64,000 nt of DNA from Paludisphaera borealis (lineage in GTDB: Bacteria > Planctomycetota > Planctomycetia > Isosphaerales > Isosphaeraceae), in NCBI RefSeq assembly GCF_001956985.1, contig NZ_CP019082.1:2418001-2482000 (forward strand), given 5' to 3'. Each line of letters begins with the position of its first letter. Position 1 is the first letter of the stretch. A program made the position numbers and the translations under genes. Below, piece after piece: positions 16,834 to 25,891 of the stretch. The notes beneath the pieces were generated by a model. It did not search any database and was not told where the DNA came from. It was given only the letters and a program-made list of their open reading frames with translations.

Positions 16834-18411
16834 ATGAGCGACAACCGGAACGACGTGTCCCGAGCGTGGGGACTCGAAAAGCTGGGGATCGAGCGCCGAG
16901 CTTCCACGTACTGGAACCCGCCCACGGCCGTCTTGTACGAGCACGCCGTCCGGCGGCAAGAAGGACTGATCGCGTACGGCGGGGCGCTCGTCGTCGACAC
17001 CGGCGCGCACACCGGTCGGGCGCCCAATGACAAGTTCACGATCGACGAGCCGGGCAGCCGTGACAAGATCTGGTGGGGCGTCAGTAATCATCCGCTCTCC
17101 GAAGAGTCGTTCGAGCGTGTCTGGGCCCGGCAGCGGGCCTACATGGCCGACAAAGAGCTTTACGTCCAGGATTGCTATGGAGGGGCCGACCCGCGCTACC
17201 GGCTCCCCGTCCGGATCGTCACCGAATACGCGTGGCACAGCCTGTTCGTCCGCGACCTGCTGATCCGCGAGCACGCTCACGACGTGCTCCGAGCTTTCGT
17301 CCCCGAATTCACGATCATCGACACCCCCCACCTGTCCGCCGACCCCGCGACCGACGGCACCCACTCGGGGACCTTCATCCTGGTACACCTGGCGAAGAAG
17401 CTGGTGCTGATCGGCGGCACGCAGTACGCGGGCGAGATCAAGAAGTCGGTCTTCTCGCTGCTGAACTACCTGCTGCCGCAGCGCGGCGTCCTCGGCATGC
17501 ACTGCTCGGCCAACTACGGCCGCGACAAGGACGACGTCGCGCTCTTCTTCGGGCTTTCGGGGACCGGCAAGACGACCCTCTCGACCTCGCCCGACCGCCG
17601 CCTGATCGGCGACGACGAGCACGGCTGGAGCGACGACGGCGTCTTCAATTTCGAAGGCGGCTGCTACGCCAAGGTGATCGGCATTCATGCAGAGAGCGAG
17701 CCCGAGATCTACGAGACGACCCGGATGTTCGGCACGGTGCTCGAGAACGTCGTCATCGACCCGGAGACTCGGAAACTCGACCTCGACAGCAAGCGATTGA
17801 CCGAGAACACCCGCGCCGCGTATCCAATCACGCACGTCCCGGGGGCCGACCCCGAGGGCCTCGGCGGCCATCCCCGAAACATCTTCCTGCTGACGTACGA
17901 TGCCTTCGGCGTGCTGCCGCCGATCGCCCGGCTGACCCCCGAGCAGGCGATGTACCACTATCTGACCGGTTACACATCGAAAGTCGCCGGAACCGAGGAA
18001 GGCGTCAACGAGCCGCAAGTCGTCTTCAGCCCGTGCTTCGGAGCGCCGTTCCTGCCGCTTCATCCCAAGGTCTACGCCCGGCTGCTCGGCAAGAAGATCG
18101 CCGAGCATCAGGCGCGGTGCTGGCTGGTGAACACCGGCGTGACCGGCGGACCGTACGGCGTCGGCAAGCGGATCGCGATGCCGATCACCCGGTCGCTGAT
18201 CAACTCAGCCCTGGCCGGCGAGCTGGACGACGTGCCCACGAAGGTCAACGAGGCGTTCCATCTCAGCGCGCTGAGCCGGGTCCCCAGGCTGCCGCCCGAC
18301 GTCCTCGACCCGCGCGCCTCATGGCCCGACCCCGAAGCCTACGACCGCAAGGCGGCCGAGCTGGCACGGCGGTTCGAGGAGAATCATCGCAGGATCGACG
18401 TCGAGATCTGA
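16834..18411 (+). CDS. pckA: Phosphoenolpyruvate carboxykinase (ATP), 525 aa
   Basis: This catalyses oxaloacetate plus ATP to phosphoenolpyruvate, CO2 and ADP, the first committed step of gluconeogenesis. The ATP-type family is identified by GLSGTGKTTLS (P-loop, residues about 244-254), GDDEHGWSDDGVFNFEGGCY with the kinase-2 metal site, the RAPNDKF substrate site near residue 65, and NTGVTGGPYGVGKRI near the end. A GGAGG ribosome binding site lies at 16818. Length is typical. It is monocistronic and ends 21 bases before the convergent hpnR-like gene. Confidence 0.97.
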   Translation: MSDNRNDVSRAWGLEKLGIERRASTYWNPPTAVLYEHAVRRQEGLIAYGGALVVDTGAHTGRAPNDKFTIDEPGSRDKIWWGVSNHPLSEESFERVWARQRAYMADKELYVQDCYGGADPRYRLPVRIVTEYAWHSLFVRDLLIREHAHDVLRAFVPEFTIIDTPHLSADPATDGTHSGTFILVHLAKKLVLIGGTQYAGEIKKSVFSLLNYLLPQRGVLGMHCSANYGRDKDDVALFFGLSGTGKTTLSTSPDRRLIGDDEHGWSDDGVFNFEGGCYAKVIGIHAESEPEIYETTRMFGTVLENVVIDPETRKLDLDSKRLTENTRAAYPITHVPGADPEGLGGHPRNIFLLTYDAFGVLPPIARLTPEQAMYHYLTGYTSKVAGTEEGVNEPQVVFSPCFGAPFLPLHPKVYARLLGKKIAEHQARCWLVNTGVTGGPYGVGKRIAMPITRSLINSALAGELDDVPTKVNEAFHLSALSRVPRLPPDVLDPRASWPDPEAYDRKAAELARRFEENHRRIDVEI

Positions 18412-18432
18412 TCCGATCGGTCGGCGATCGCG

Positions 18433-19989
18433 TCACACGGCCGGCTTGCCGTTGATCCGCGTCTGCTCGACGAAGTTCTCGGTGTCGGCGTCGATCGCCC
18501 GGCCGCGACGCCCGCGCGCCGGGTGGATGTAAAGCGTGTTGGGATCGACGACGTCGCGGTGCGGCGGCGGCGTGCTCATCTCGTACTTGACCGTCTGGCG
18601 GTGGTCGGCGAGTTGGAGTTGGGGGTTGAAGACGCTGTTGAACTTCCAGAGCATCCGCAGCGTGTTGGTCTGCCCTCGGCTGAGGTTGTTGGCCAGGATG
18701 CCGGCCAACGCCCCCACCGCGCGCCATCCCAGGTGCTTGCGGTTCAAGACCTGCTGCGTCCGCACCAACTCGCCGTAGAATTCGTGGAGCGGCAGTTTGG
18801 TGGGGAGCACCGCGTGCTGGATGTCGAACAGCCGGTAGTCGCGCGTGGTCAGCTTACGCGCCTCCGTCACCCAGCTCTCGGTGCCCGGATACGGCGTGTT
18901 GACGCTGATGTTGACGATCTCGGGGATCTCCAGGCACCACTGACGGATCACCTCGAATTGCTGATGGTCCCACGAGGGGTCGGCGATGATGTTGATCGCC
19001 ACCATAATGCCGAGCGACCGGGCGAATTCGAGCGCCTCGAAGTTCTTCGAAAGCGTCACCCGCTTGCGGAACCGCTTGAGCCCATCCTCATCGATCGCCT
19101 CGACGCCGAGGAACATATACTGAAGTCCGAGCGTCTTCCAGAACCGGAAGACGTCCTTGTTGCGAAGGAGGACGTCGCCCCGGGTTTCGAGGTAATACTG
19201 CTTGCGAATCCCCCGCCGCGCGATCCCCTCGCCTATCGCCATGCCGTGCTCGGCCTGGATGAACGCCACGTCGTCGACGATGAAGACGCCGGGCTCGCGG
19301 ATCGAGGCCAGCTCGTCGACCGACGCCTCGGCCGATTTGACTCGATAGCTCCGGCCGTAAAACGTCCAGGCGCTGCAAAACGAGCAATCCCACGGGCAGC
19401 CTCGGCTGAACTCGATCGAGGCGCATGGATCGAGGACGCCGATGAAGTACTTGCGCCGATGGCGCAGCAAGTCGCGCGCGGGATGGTGGTCGTCGAGGTT
19501 GCGGACGAACGCGGGAGCGGGGCCCGCGCCCGCCGCCGTGACGACGCCGGGAAGTTCGATCAGGCTCGCGGGGTCGCGATCGGACGCGGCGGCTTCGATG
19601 AGCCTCGCGACCGTGGCCTCCCCCTCTCCCTTGAGCACGCAGTCGATCGCGCCGTCGCTGTGCGCGATCATGTCGGCCGCGACAAAGGACGCGCTGTGGC
19701 CGCCGACGAAGAAAAACACGTCGGGCAGGCGATCCTTGGTCGCCTTCGCCAGGTCGACGATCTCCGGAATGTTCGCCAGGTAGTTGCATGAGAATGCGAC
19801 AACGTCCGGACGCCAGCTCTCGATCTCGCGGAAGTACGCCGCGTGGTCGTCGACCTGCAAGTCGATCAGGCGGACGTCGTGCCCCGAGCGGCGAAGCTCG
19901 GCGGCAATCGTCTCGATTCCCAACGGTTCGAGACGGAGGAAGATCTTCGTGTACATCAACGAGCTGGGATGAGCGGCCAGTATTTTCAT
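18433..19989 (-). CDS. hpnR: B12-binding radical SAM protein, HpnR-type hopanoid C-3 methylase, 518 aa
   Basis: HpnR transfers a methyl group to C-3 of the hopanoid A ring using cobalamin and S-adenosylmethionine. The N-terminal 130 residues are a cobalamin-binding domain (HPSSLMYTKIFLRLEPLGIE, IDLQVDDHAAYF, FFVGGHSASFV). The radical SAM cluster motif CPWDCSFC has its three cysteines at about 198, 202 and 205, followed by SAWTFYGRSYR, which I associate with HpnR specifically. The ATG at 19989 opens directly into homology, and the length agrees with the family. No other hopanoid gene lies near; it is flanked by convergent pckA and divergent miaB. A related B12 radical SAM methylase with another lipid substrate is the main alternative. 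Confidence 0.8.
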   Translation of the reverse strand: MKILAAHPSSLMYTKIFLRLEPLGIETIAAELRRSGHDVRLIDLQVDDHAAYFREIESWRPDVVAFSCNYLANIPEIVDLAKATKDRLPDVFFFVGGHSASFVAADMIAHSDGAIDCVLKGEGEATVARLIEAAASDRDPASLIELPGVVTAAGAGPAPAFVRNLDDHHPARDLLRHRRKYFIGVLDPCASIEFSRGCPWDCSFCSAWTFYGRSYRVKSAEASVDELASIREPGVFIVDDVAFIQAEHGMAIGEGIARRGIRKQYYLETRGDVLLRNKDVFRFWKTLGLQYMFLGVEAIDEDGLKRFRKRVTLSKNFEALEFARSLGIMVAINIIADPSWDHQQFEVIRQWCLEIPEIVNISVNTPYPGTESWVTEARKLTTRDYRLFDIQHAVLPTKLPLHEFYGELVRTQQVLNRKHLGWRAVGALAGILANNLSRGQTNTLRMLWKFNSVFNPQLQLADHRQTVKYEMSTPPPHRDVVDPNTLYIHPARGRRGRAIDADTENFVEQTRINGKPAV

Positions 19990-20391
19990 GAGGTTCAGCG
20001 GCTGATCGTAGCGGAGGAGTTTTGCCAGGTGGTTTCCATCAAGCGCGGTGCAATCCTACCAGAACCACACGCCACGAGTGCCCGCCGAGCCGGCAAGAAC
20101 CGAGGAATCCACGACGACGAAGCCCGCACGCCTTGCTCATCGCCCCTATTTTCTCTGCCGCGACGAATTCCAAGGGTTGCGGACGCCCTCCAGCCGTCAT
20201 GCCGGCCGCATTTCGGCTCGTTCTCAAGGCCTCGATCGACAGCGGTTCCCATGCCGCGCCAAGCTTGTTAGAATCAAGGTCCGGAAGCGGTCGCCCGGCG
20301 CAGGTGATTGGGCCTGTTGAAAATGGATCTCGACCCGAGAGATACCTGCCTGTCAGTCCGCGAGCCAATGAGCGGTCTGGGAGCAAGAGCG
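19990..20391. other. Divergent intergenic region between hpnR-like gene and miaB
   Basis: About 400 bases hold the promoters of both genes. The miaB frame is open from 20308, but its first 28 residues lack homology, so part of this is leader. I found no well-spaced -35/-10 pair, RNA gene or repeat. Confidence 0.4.
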
Positions 20392-21828
20392 ATGGCCGAT
20401 CAGCCGACCTCGCATCCGCGTAAGAAGTTATACATCGAGACGGTCGGCTGCCAGATGAACGTTCTGGACAGCGAGCTCGTCGTTGCGCGGTTGCGCGACG
20501 ACGGATATGAGCTGACGACCGACATCGAGGAAGCCGACGCGATCCTCTACAACACCTGCTCGGTCCGCCAGCACGCCGAAGACAAGATCTACAGCGCCCT
20601 GGGACGGATCAAGCAGCTCAAGAAGCGCAAGCCCGAGCTGTCGATCGGGGTCCTCGGCTGCATGGCGCAGAAGGATCAGAACCTGATCCTGAAGCGGGCG
20701 CCGCACGTCGACATCGTCGTCGGCCCCGGCCAGCTCGCGCGGGTGCCCGAACTCTTGACGATCGCCAAGGCCGAGGCGAAGCCGCAGCTCGCCGTGAGCC
20801 TGGCGCGCACCGCCGGGTCGCGCGACGACGTCACGTCGAGCTTCGACAACTACGACTCCGACCGCGAGCCCTCGGTCCGGCCCAGTCCGTTCCAGGCGTA
20901 TCTCCGCGTGATGATGGGCTGCGACAAGTTCTGCACCTACTGCATCGTGCCGTCGGTCCGAGGCCCCGAGCAGAGCCGGCCGCCCGACGGCATCGTCGCC
21001 GAGGCCCGCGCCCTCGCCGGCCAGGGGGTGAAGGAGATCACCCTCATCGGTCAGACGGTCAACAGCTACAAGTTCCGCGAGCCCGACGGCCGCACCACGC
21101 GGCTCTCGGACCTCCTGGCCCGGCTCCACGACGTCGAAGGCGTCGAGCGGATCAAGTTCATCACGAACTTCCCCAACGACATGACCGACGACCTGCTCCA
21201 GGCCGTCCGCGACCTCCCCAAGGTCTCGCGCTATATCCACGTCCCCGCCCAGAGCGGCTGCGACCTGGTCCTCAAGCGCATGAAGCGGATGTACACGGTC
21301 GGCTTCTACGAAGACATGCTGGCCCGGCTTCGCGAGACGATCCCCGGCTCGTCGGTTTCGAGCGACTTCATCGTGGGGTTCTGCGGCGAGACGGACGAGT
21401 CGTTCCAGAAGACCATCGGCCTGGTCGAGCGGTCGCGGTTCAAGAACAGCTTCATCTTCAAGTACAGCCCCCGGACCGGCACGAAGGCCGACGACCTGTT
21501 CGCCGACGACGTCCCGGAGGAGGTCAAGAAGCGCCGCAATCATGAGTTGCTGGAGCTTCAGACGGCGATCAGCCTGGAAGACAACATGGAGTTCGTGGGG
21601 CGGGAAACGACCGTCCTGGTCGAAGGCCGGAGCCGTTCGACGACGCGTCGGGAGGGCTGGGACGGCGTCGATCAGTTGTCGGGCCGGACGCACTGCGACC
21701 GCATCGTGGTGTTCGACGGCCCCGAGCGGTTGATCGGTCGGATGGTTCAGGTCCGGATCGAGAACGCCAGCGGCGTAACCTTGTTCGGACAGGTTGTGAC
21801 GGCCGAGCGAATCGCGTCTTCGGTGTGA
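20392..21828 (+). CDS. miaB: tRNA-2-methylthio-N6-dimethylallyladenosine synthase MiaB, 478 aa
   Basis: This radical SAM enzyme adds a methylthio group to A37 of tRNAs that read UNN codons. The N-terminal UPF0004 domain has cysteines in VGCQMN, YNTCSVR and VLGCMAQK, which bind the auxiliary 4Fe-4S cluster. The radical SAM motif is CDKFCTYC in MMGCDKFCTYCIVPSVRG. The C-terminal TRAM domain (ETTVLVEGRS to VRIENASGVTLFGQVV) binds tRNA. The start at 20392 (MADQPTSHP) fits the family length; ATG 20308 and 20368 are in frame upstream. The SUKH-like gene overlaps or directly follows the stop. Confidence 0.96.
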   Translation: MADQPTSHPRKKLYIETVGCQMNVLDSELVVARLRDDGYELTTDIEEADAILYNTCSVRQHAEDKIYSALGRIKQLKKRKPELSIGVLGCMAQKDQNLILKRAPHVDIVVGPGQLARVPELLTIAKAEAKPQLAVSLARTAGSRDDVTSSFDNYDSDREPSVRPSPFQAYLRVMMGCDKFCTYCIVPSVRGPEQSRPPDGIVAEARALAGQGVKEITLIGQTVNSYKFREPDGRTTRLSDLLARLHDVEGVERIKFITNFPNDMTDDLLQAVRDLPKVSRYIHVPAQSGCDLVLKRMKRMYTVGFYEDMLARLRETIPGSSVSSDFIVGFCGETDESFQKTIGLVERSRFKNSFIFKYSPRTGTKADDLFADDVPEEVKKRRNHELLELQTAISLEDNMEFVGRETTVLVEGRSRSTTRREGWDGVDQLSGRTHCDRIVVFDGPERLIGRMVQVRIENASGVTLFGQVVTAERIASSV

Positions 21829-21839
21829 AGGGGGAGCCG

Positions 21840-22568
21840 ATGGCGTGCCAGCTCGGCGCGCTGGTGAATTGTTGGATGGCCTGGGGCGGGATCGAGTCGA
21901 GCCTTGCGCCCGACGACGAGGTTCTGGCGACCGGTTTCGCCGAGACCGACGTCTGCCGGCCCCCCGCCGATCCCGGTGCCATCGCGGCGTGGGAGAACCG
22001 TCACGGGTTCCGCCTGCCCACGGGCCTTCGCGCCTGGCTGCTGCTCTCCAACGGCCTCTACCGCGGCGGCCCGCTGATCCACCCGATCACCGCGATCGGT
22101 CCGATGGTCATCTTCGCGCGGATGAACGAGCTGTTGATCCAGCCGGAAAGCTGGTTCGAGCTGGGCAACCCCAACATCGAAACGGTCTGCGTCGATCTGG
22201 CCTACCGCTGGCCCGGCGGCGGCCATCCAATCTTCGTCTCGGGCGACGACGAGGCCGGCACCTCCCCTCGGATCATCGCCCGGAGCTTTGAAGAGTGGTT
22301 TCTCGAACTGCTCCGCCAGGGAGGCCGGGAATACTGGCTGGACCCGGGTTCGACGGATCTCGGCGACCCCTGGGCGGCGCATCGGCGGTTCACGCCGCAG
22401 CCCGAGTTGCCCGGCCGTCTCCGTCGATTCGCCGCCGAGGTCCGTTCGCTGGTTTCGGCCCGCGTCGACGAACGCGAGATCGCGGCGCGAACCGGCCTGA
22501 GCAACGACGATGTGGAAGCGATCATCCGACACGTTCAGCACGTCCCGCCGGATTTCGCCCCCTCGTGA
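21840..22568 (+). CDS. SMI1/KNR4 (SUKH)-like domain protein, 242 aa
   Basis: The central part has the SUKH superfamily signature: IAAWENRHGFRLPTGLRAWL, LLSNGLYRGG and, towards the end, SFEEWFLELLRQGG. SUKH proteins are often immunity proteins against nuclease toxins, but many standalone members have unknown functions. ATG 21840 is preceded by GGGGGAG; a GTG at 21825 overlaps the miaB stop by four bases, so translation is probably coupled to miaB. The C-terminal 60 residues (ARVDEREIAARTGLSNDDVE) look like a small helix-turn-helix, an unusual addition. No toxin gene is adjacent, so an immunity role has no support here. Confidence 0.65.
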   Translation: MACQLGALVNCWMAWGGIESSLAPDDEVLATGFAETDVCRPPADPGAIAAWENRHGFRLPTGLRAWLLLSNGLYRGGPLIHPITAIGPMVIFARMNELLIQPESWFELGNPNIETVCVDLAYRWPGGGHPIFVSGDDEAGTSPRIIARSFEEWFLELLRQGGREYWLDPGSTDLGDPWAAHRRFTPQPELPGRLRRFAAEVRSLVSARVDEREIAARTGLSNDDVEAIIRHVQHVPPDFAPS

Positions 22569-22620
22569 ACGAGCGCCACCGCAGTCGAGTCCGCTCCCGG
22601 GTTCGTTGGAGATCTCGTCG

Positions 22621-25600
22621 TTGCACGCCCATCGGCTCCTGAGCAAGCTCGCAAACCTGGAAGACGCGCGCGAGTGGCTGGTCGGTCTGGGCGTTCGCGA
22701 CGCCAAACGGGGCGTCGATGATCTGCTCGATCTGGTCGGCCGCTGCGGTTCGGACTCGAACGACGTCGTCGTGAGAATCCTTGAGCAGCTCGAAGTCCTC
22801 CTCCCGCGTTGCTCCGATCCGGGCATGGCGCTCACGAACCTCGATCGTTACGTCGCGGCCCTGGCGACCCCGCGAGGCGGCCTTGCGAGGCTGGCCGTGC
22901 GGCCGAGGGCGACCGAGACGCTGCTTCAGGTTTTCAGCACCAGCCAGCATCTCAGCGAGGTCTTGATCCGCAGTCCCGAGCTGATCGACTGGTTGCAGTC
23001 AGGCGCCGAGCGTCGCGATCGCCAGACCCTGATCGACGACCTCTGGAACATCCTGACCAGGAGCGAACCGGCCGACGATCATCGGCTGGCCCTCCGCCGG
23101 TTCCGGCTCCGCGAGACGCTCCGCATCGGCTACAACGACATCGTCCGGGGTTTCCCGCTCGAAGTCACCACCGTCGACCTCTCGAACCTGGCCGACGCCT
23201 GCGTCGAAGCGGCGACGCGGCTGGCGCGGGCGTCGGTCGAATCGCGTTACGGAACGCCGATGCGAGCCGACGGCGAGCCCGCTCGGTTCGTGGTCCTGGG
23301 CCTGGGCAAGCTCGGCGGGACCGAGCTGAACTACAGCTCGGACATCGACCTGATCTTCATGTACGACGAGGACGGGATGACGCGGGGGCCTCGGGTCGTC
23401 TCGTCGTCCGAGTTCTTCGCGCGGATGGGGGGCGAGGTGGTCCGGCTGCTGGCCGATCACACCCAGCTCGGCATGGCGTACCGCGTCGACATGCGGCTGC
23501 GGCCGGAGGGCGACCAGGGGGTCCTCGTCCGCTCGTTCGACGCCACGATGGGCTATTACGTCACGCGCGGTCGGACGTGGGAGCGCCAGGCGCTCATCAA
23601 GTGCCGGCCGGTCGCCGGCGACCTCGATCTCGGCCGCGGCTTCATCGAAGCCATCACGCCGTTCATCTACCGACGCTATTTGAGCGCCTCGGAGATCGCG
23701 GAAATCAAGGCGCTCAAGCGGCGGATCGAGCAGCGGACGGCCTCGGCGGGACGGGCCGAAGTCGAGGTCAAGACCGGCCGCGGCGGCATTCGCGACGTCG
23801 AGTTCGTCGTCCAGTTCCTCCAGCTCCTGCACGGCGGCGAATACCCCGAGGTCCGCGGCCCTAACACGTTCGAAGCCATCGACCGCCTCGAACAGCTCGG
23901 GTCGCTCACCGCCGAAGAGCGCGCCGTGATGGACGGCACCTACCGGTTTCTCAGGCAGGTCGAGCACCGGCTCCAGATTCTCTTCGACCGCCAGACCCAC
24001 GAGATGCCGCGCGACATCGAAGACCTGCGCACCCTGGCGATCCGGATGGGATACACCGCGCAAGGCGCGCTCGACGAACGGTCCGGCCCGGCCCATCGGT
24101 TCCTCGCCGACTACAAGAGCAAGACCGAGCTGAACCGCCGCATCCTCGACCATATCCTCCACGACGCCTTTCTCGATGACGCGGGCGCCGAGGCCGATCC
24201 GGTCGTCGACCTGGTCCTCGACCCCGATCCTAGCGATGAACTCGTCGCCGAAGTGCTCGGACGATACCCGTTCCGCGACCGCGCCGGCGCGTATCAGAAC
24301 TTGATGGCGCTGGCGCGCGAGGATTTCCCGTTCCTGTCGCACGCGCGCTGCCGGCACTTCCTGGCGTCGATCGCGCCTCGGCTGATGCAAGCCCTCGGCC
24401 AGACCGCCGACCCCGACCTGACGCTCGCGAACCTCGAAAAAGTCTCGGCCTCGCTCGGCGCTAAGGCGATCCTCTGGGAGCTGTTCAACTTCAACCCACC
24501 GAGCCTGCGGCTGTACGTCGATCTCTGCGCGACCAGCCAGTTGGTCTCACGGCTCTTGATCACGAACCCCGGCATGATCGACGATTTGATGGATTCTCTG
24601 GTCATCGACCGGCCGCTCCCGGGCGCGGCGATCAAGGCCGAACTCGCCGAGCTGACCAAGGGCGCGGAAGACCTCGCGCCGATCCTCTGGAGTTTCCGCA
24701 ACAAGGAGTGGGTGCGCATCGGCACGCGCGACGTGCTGGGGCGCGAACCGATCCGCGAGGTGACGCGCGAGCTGGCCGACGTCGCCGAGGCCGTCGTCGG
24801 CCAGATCGCGCGCAACCAGTGGACCCAGCGCGCCAAGCGGTTCGGCGTCCCAACGCGCGCGACCGACGGCGCGCGCGACCGGTGGGCGATCCTGGCTCTC
24901 GGCCGACTCGGCGGACGCGAGCTGAACTACCACAGCGACCTTGACCTCGTCTTCCTCCATGAGAGCGACGGACAGACGATGAGAGGCGTCGATACGACCT
25001 CGAATCAGCAGTTCGTGACCGAGGTCGCCCAGCGGATGCTCAAGGCGCTGGGGCGCGACGCCCTGACCGGGACGCTCTACCAGGTCGACACCCGGCTCCG
25101 ACCCCACGGCGCCGCCGGGCCGCTGGTCAACACCCTGGAGTCGTTCACGCATTACTATGAGACCGCCGCGCAGTCATGGGAACGACTCGCACTGACGCGC
25201 GGGCGCGTGATCTTCGCCACCGGCGGCTTCGGCCGCGAGGTCGGCGAGGCGCTCCGCGCGATTCTCACAGCGCCCGTGGACCCGGCGACGATCGGCCCCG
25301 AAGTCGCCGCCATGCGCCGCCGGCTCGAAGATTCACGCAGCCGAAACGACCTCAAGCGGGGCATCGGCGGGTTGGCCGACGTCGAGTTCATCGTCCAGTA
25401 TCTCATGCTCGTCAACGCCGCCCAACGGCCCGATGTGCTTCGTACGAATCTCTGGGACGGGCTCGACGCGCTCCTGAAAGCGGGCGTGCTCCCAGCCGAC
25501 ATGCACGCCGAGCTTCGCGACATCTACAACTTCCTCCGAAGCGTCGAGGCTCGGCTCCGGCTGGTCCACGACCGCGCGGGGACCGAGCTTCCAGAGGACC

Positions 25601-25758
25601 CCGACGACCTGACCCGACTCGCGCGTCGGCTCAACTACGACGCCGCCGATCCAACGCTCGCGGTCTCCACGTTCCTCCTCGACTCGGCCCGGTTCACCAC
25701 CCGCGCCCGGGCGATCTTCCAGCAGATCATCCTGTCCGAAGACAAGCCGGAGGCGTGA
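22621..25758 (+). CDS. glnE: Bifunctional glutamine synthetase adenylyltransferase/deadenylase, 1045 aa
   Basis: This attaches and removes AMP on glutamine synthetase in response to nitrogen status signalled by PII. The protein is two copies of a nucleotidyltransferase plus helical domain. The N-terminal adenylyl-removase half has LGLGKLGGTELNYSSDIDL (near residue 226) and the C-terminal adenylyltransferase half has LALGRLGGRELNYHSDLDL (near 758). Both halves also contain GRGGIRDVEFVVQFLQ-like and GIGGLADVEFIVQYLM-like helices. The start is TTG 22621 with GGAG about eight bases upstream; the frame is open to 22510 but overlaps the SUKH gene. Length is slightly above that of E. coli GlnE. Confidence 0.95.
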   Translation: MHAHRLLSKLANLEDAREWLVGLGVRDAKRGVDDLLDLVGRCGSDSNDVVVRILEQLEVLLPRCSDPGMALTNLDRYVAALATPRGGLARLAVRPRATETLLQVFSTSQHLSEVLIRSPELIDWLQSGAERRDRQTLIDDLWNILTRSEPADDHRLALRRFRLRETLRIGYNDIVRGFPLEVTTVDLSNLADACVEAATRLARASVESRYGTPMRADGEPARFVVLGLGKLGGTELNYSSDIDLIFMYDEDGMTRGPRVVSSSEFFARMGGEVVRLLADHTQLGMAYRVDMRLRPEGDQGVLVRSFDATMGYYVTRGRTWERQALIKCRPVAGDLDLGRGFIEAITPFIYRRYLSASEIAEIKALKRRIEQRTASAGRAEVEVKTGRGGIRDVEFVVQFLQLLHGGEYPEVRGPNTFEAIDRLEQLGSLTAEERAVMDGTYRFLRQVEHRLQILFDRQTHEMPRDIEDLRTLAIRMGYTAQGALDERSGPAHRFLADYKSKTELNRRILDHILHDAFLDDAGAEADPVVDLVLDPDPSDELVAEVLGRYPFRDRAGAYQNLMALAREDFPFLSHARCRHFLASIAPRLMQALGQTADPDLTLANLEKVSASLGAKAILWELFNFNPPSLRLYVDLCATSQLVSRLLITNPGMIDDLMDSLVIDRPLPGAAIKAELAELTKGAEDLAPILWSFRNKEWVRIGTRDVLGREPIREVTRELADVAEAVVGQIARNQWTQRAKRFGVPTRATDGARDRWAILALGRLGGRELNYHSDLDLVFLHESDGQTMRGVDTTSNQQFVTEVAQRMLKALGRDALTGTLYQVDTRLRPHGAAGPLVNTLESFTHYYETAAQSWERLALTRGRVIFATGGFGREVGEALRAILTAPVDPATIGPEVAAMRRRLEDSRSRNDLKRGIGGLADVEFIVQYLMLVNAAQRPDVLRTNLWDGLDALLKAGVLPADMHAELRDIYNFLRSVEARLRLVHDRAGTELPEDPDDLTRLARRLNYDAADPTLAVSTFLLDSARFTTRARAIFQQIILSEDKPEA

Positions 25759-25825
25759 GGCGAGCCTAACGCGATTCTTGCTCTGGGGTTTCAGATATTC
25801 ATCAAAAACGGCTGTCGCGAGCATA

Positions 25826-25849
25826 CCCTCTCCCTCAAGGAGAGAAGGG
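25826..25849. terminator. Hairpin between convergent glnE and DUF1080 genes
   Basis: CTCTCC and GGAGAG form the core of an imperfect stem, with CCC and GGG at the outer ends. It lies between the stops at 25758 and 25892 and could terminate both. The CCCTCTCCC text also resembles a common dispersed bacterial repeat; a related piece occurs at 47733. Confidence 0.45.
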
Positions 25850-25891
25850 AATTCAGATCCGCCTTCGGGCGCAACTCAGCTTTAACCTGGT

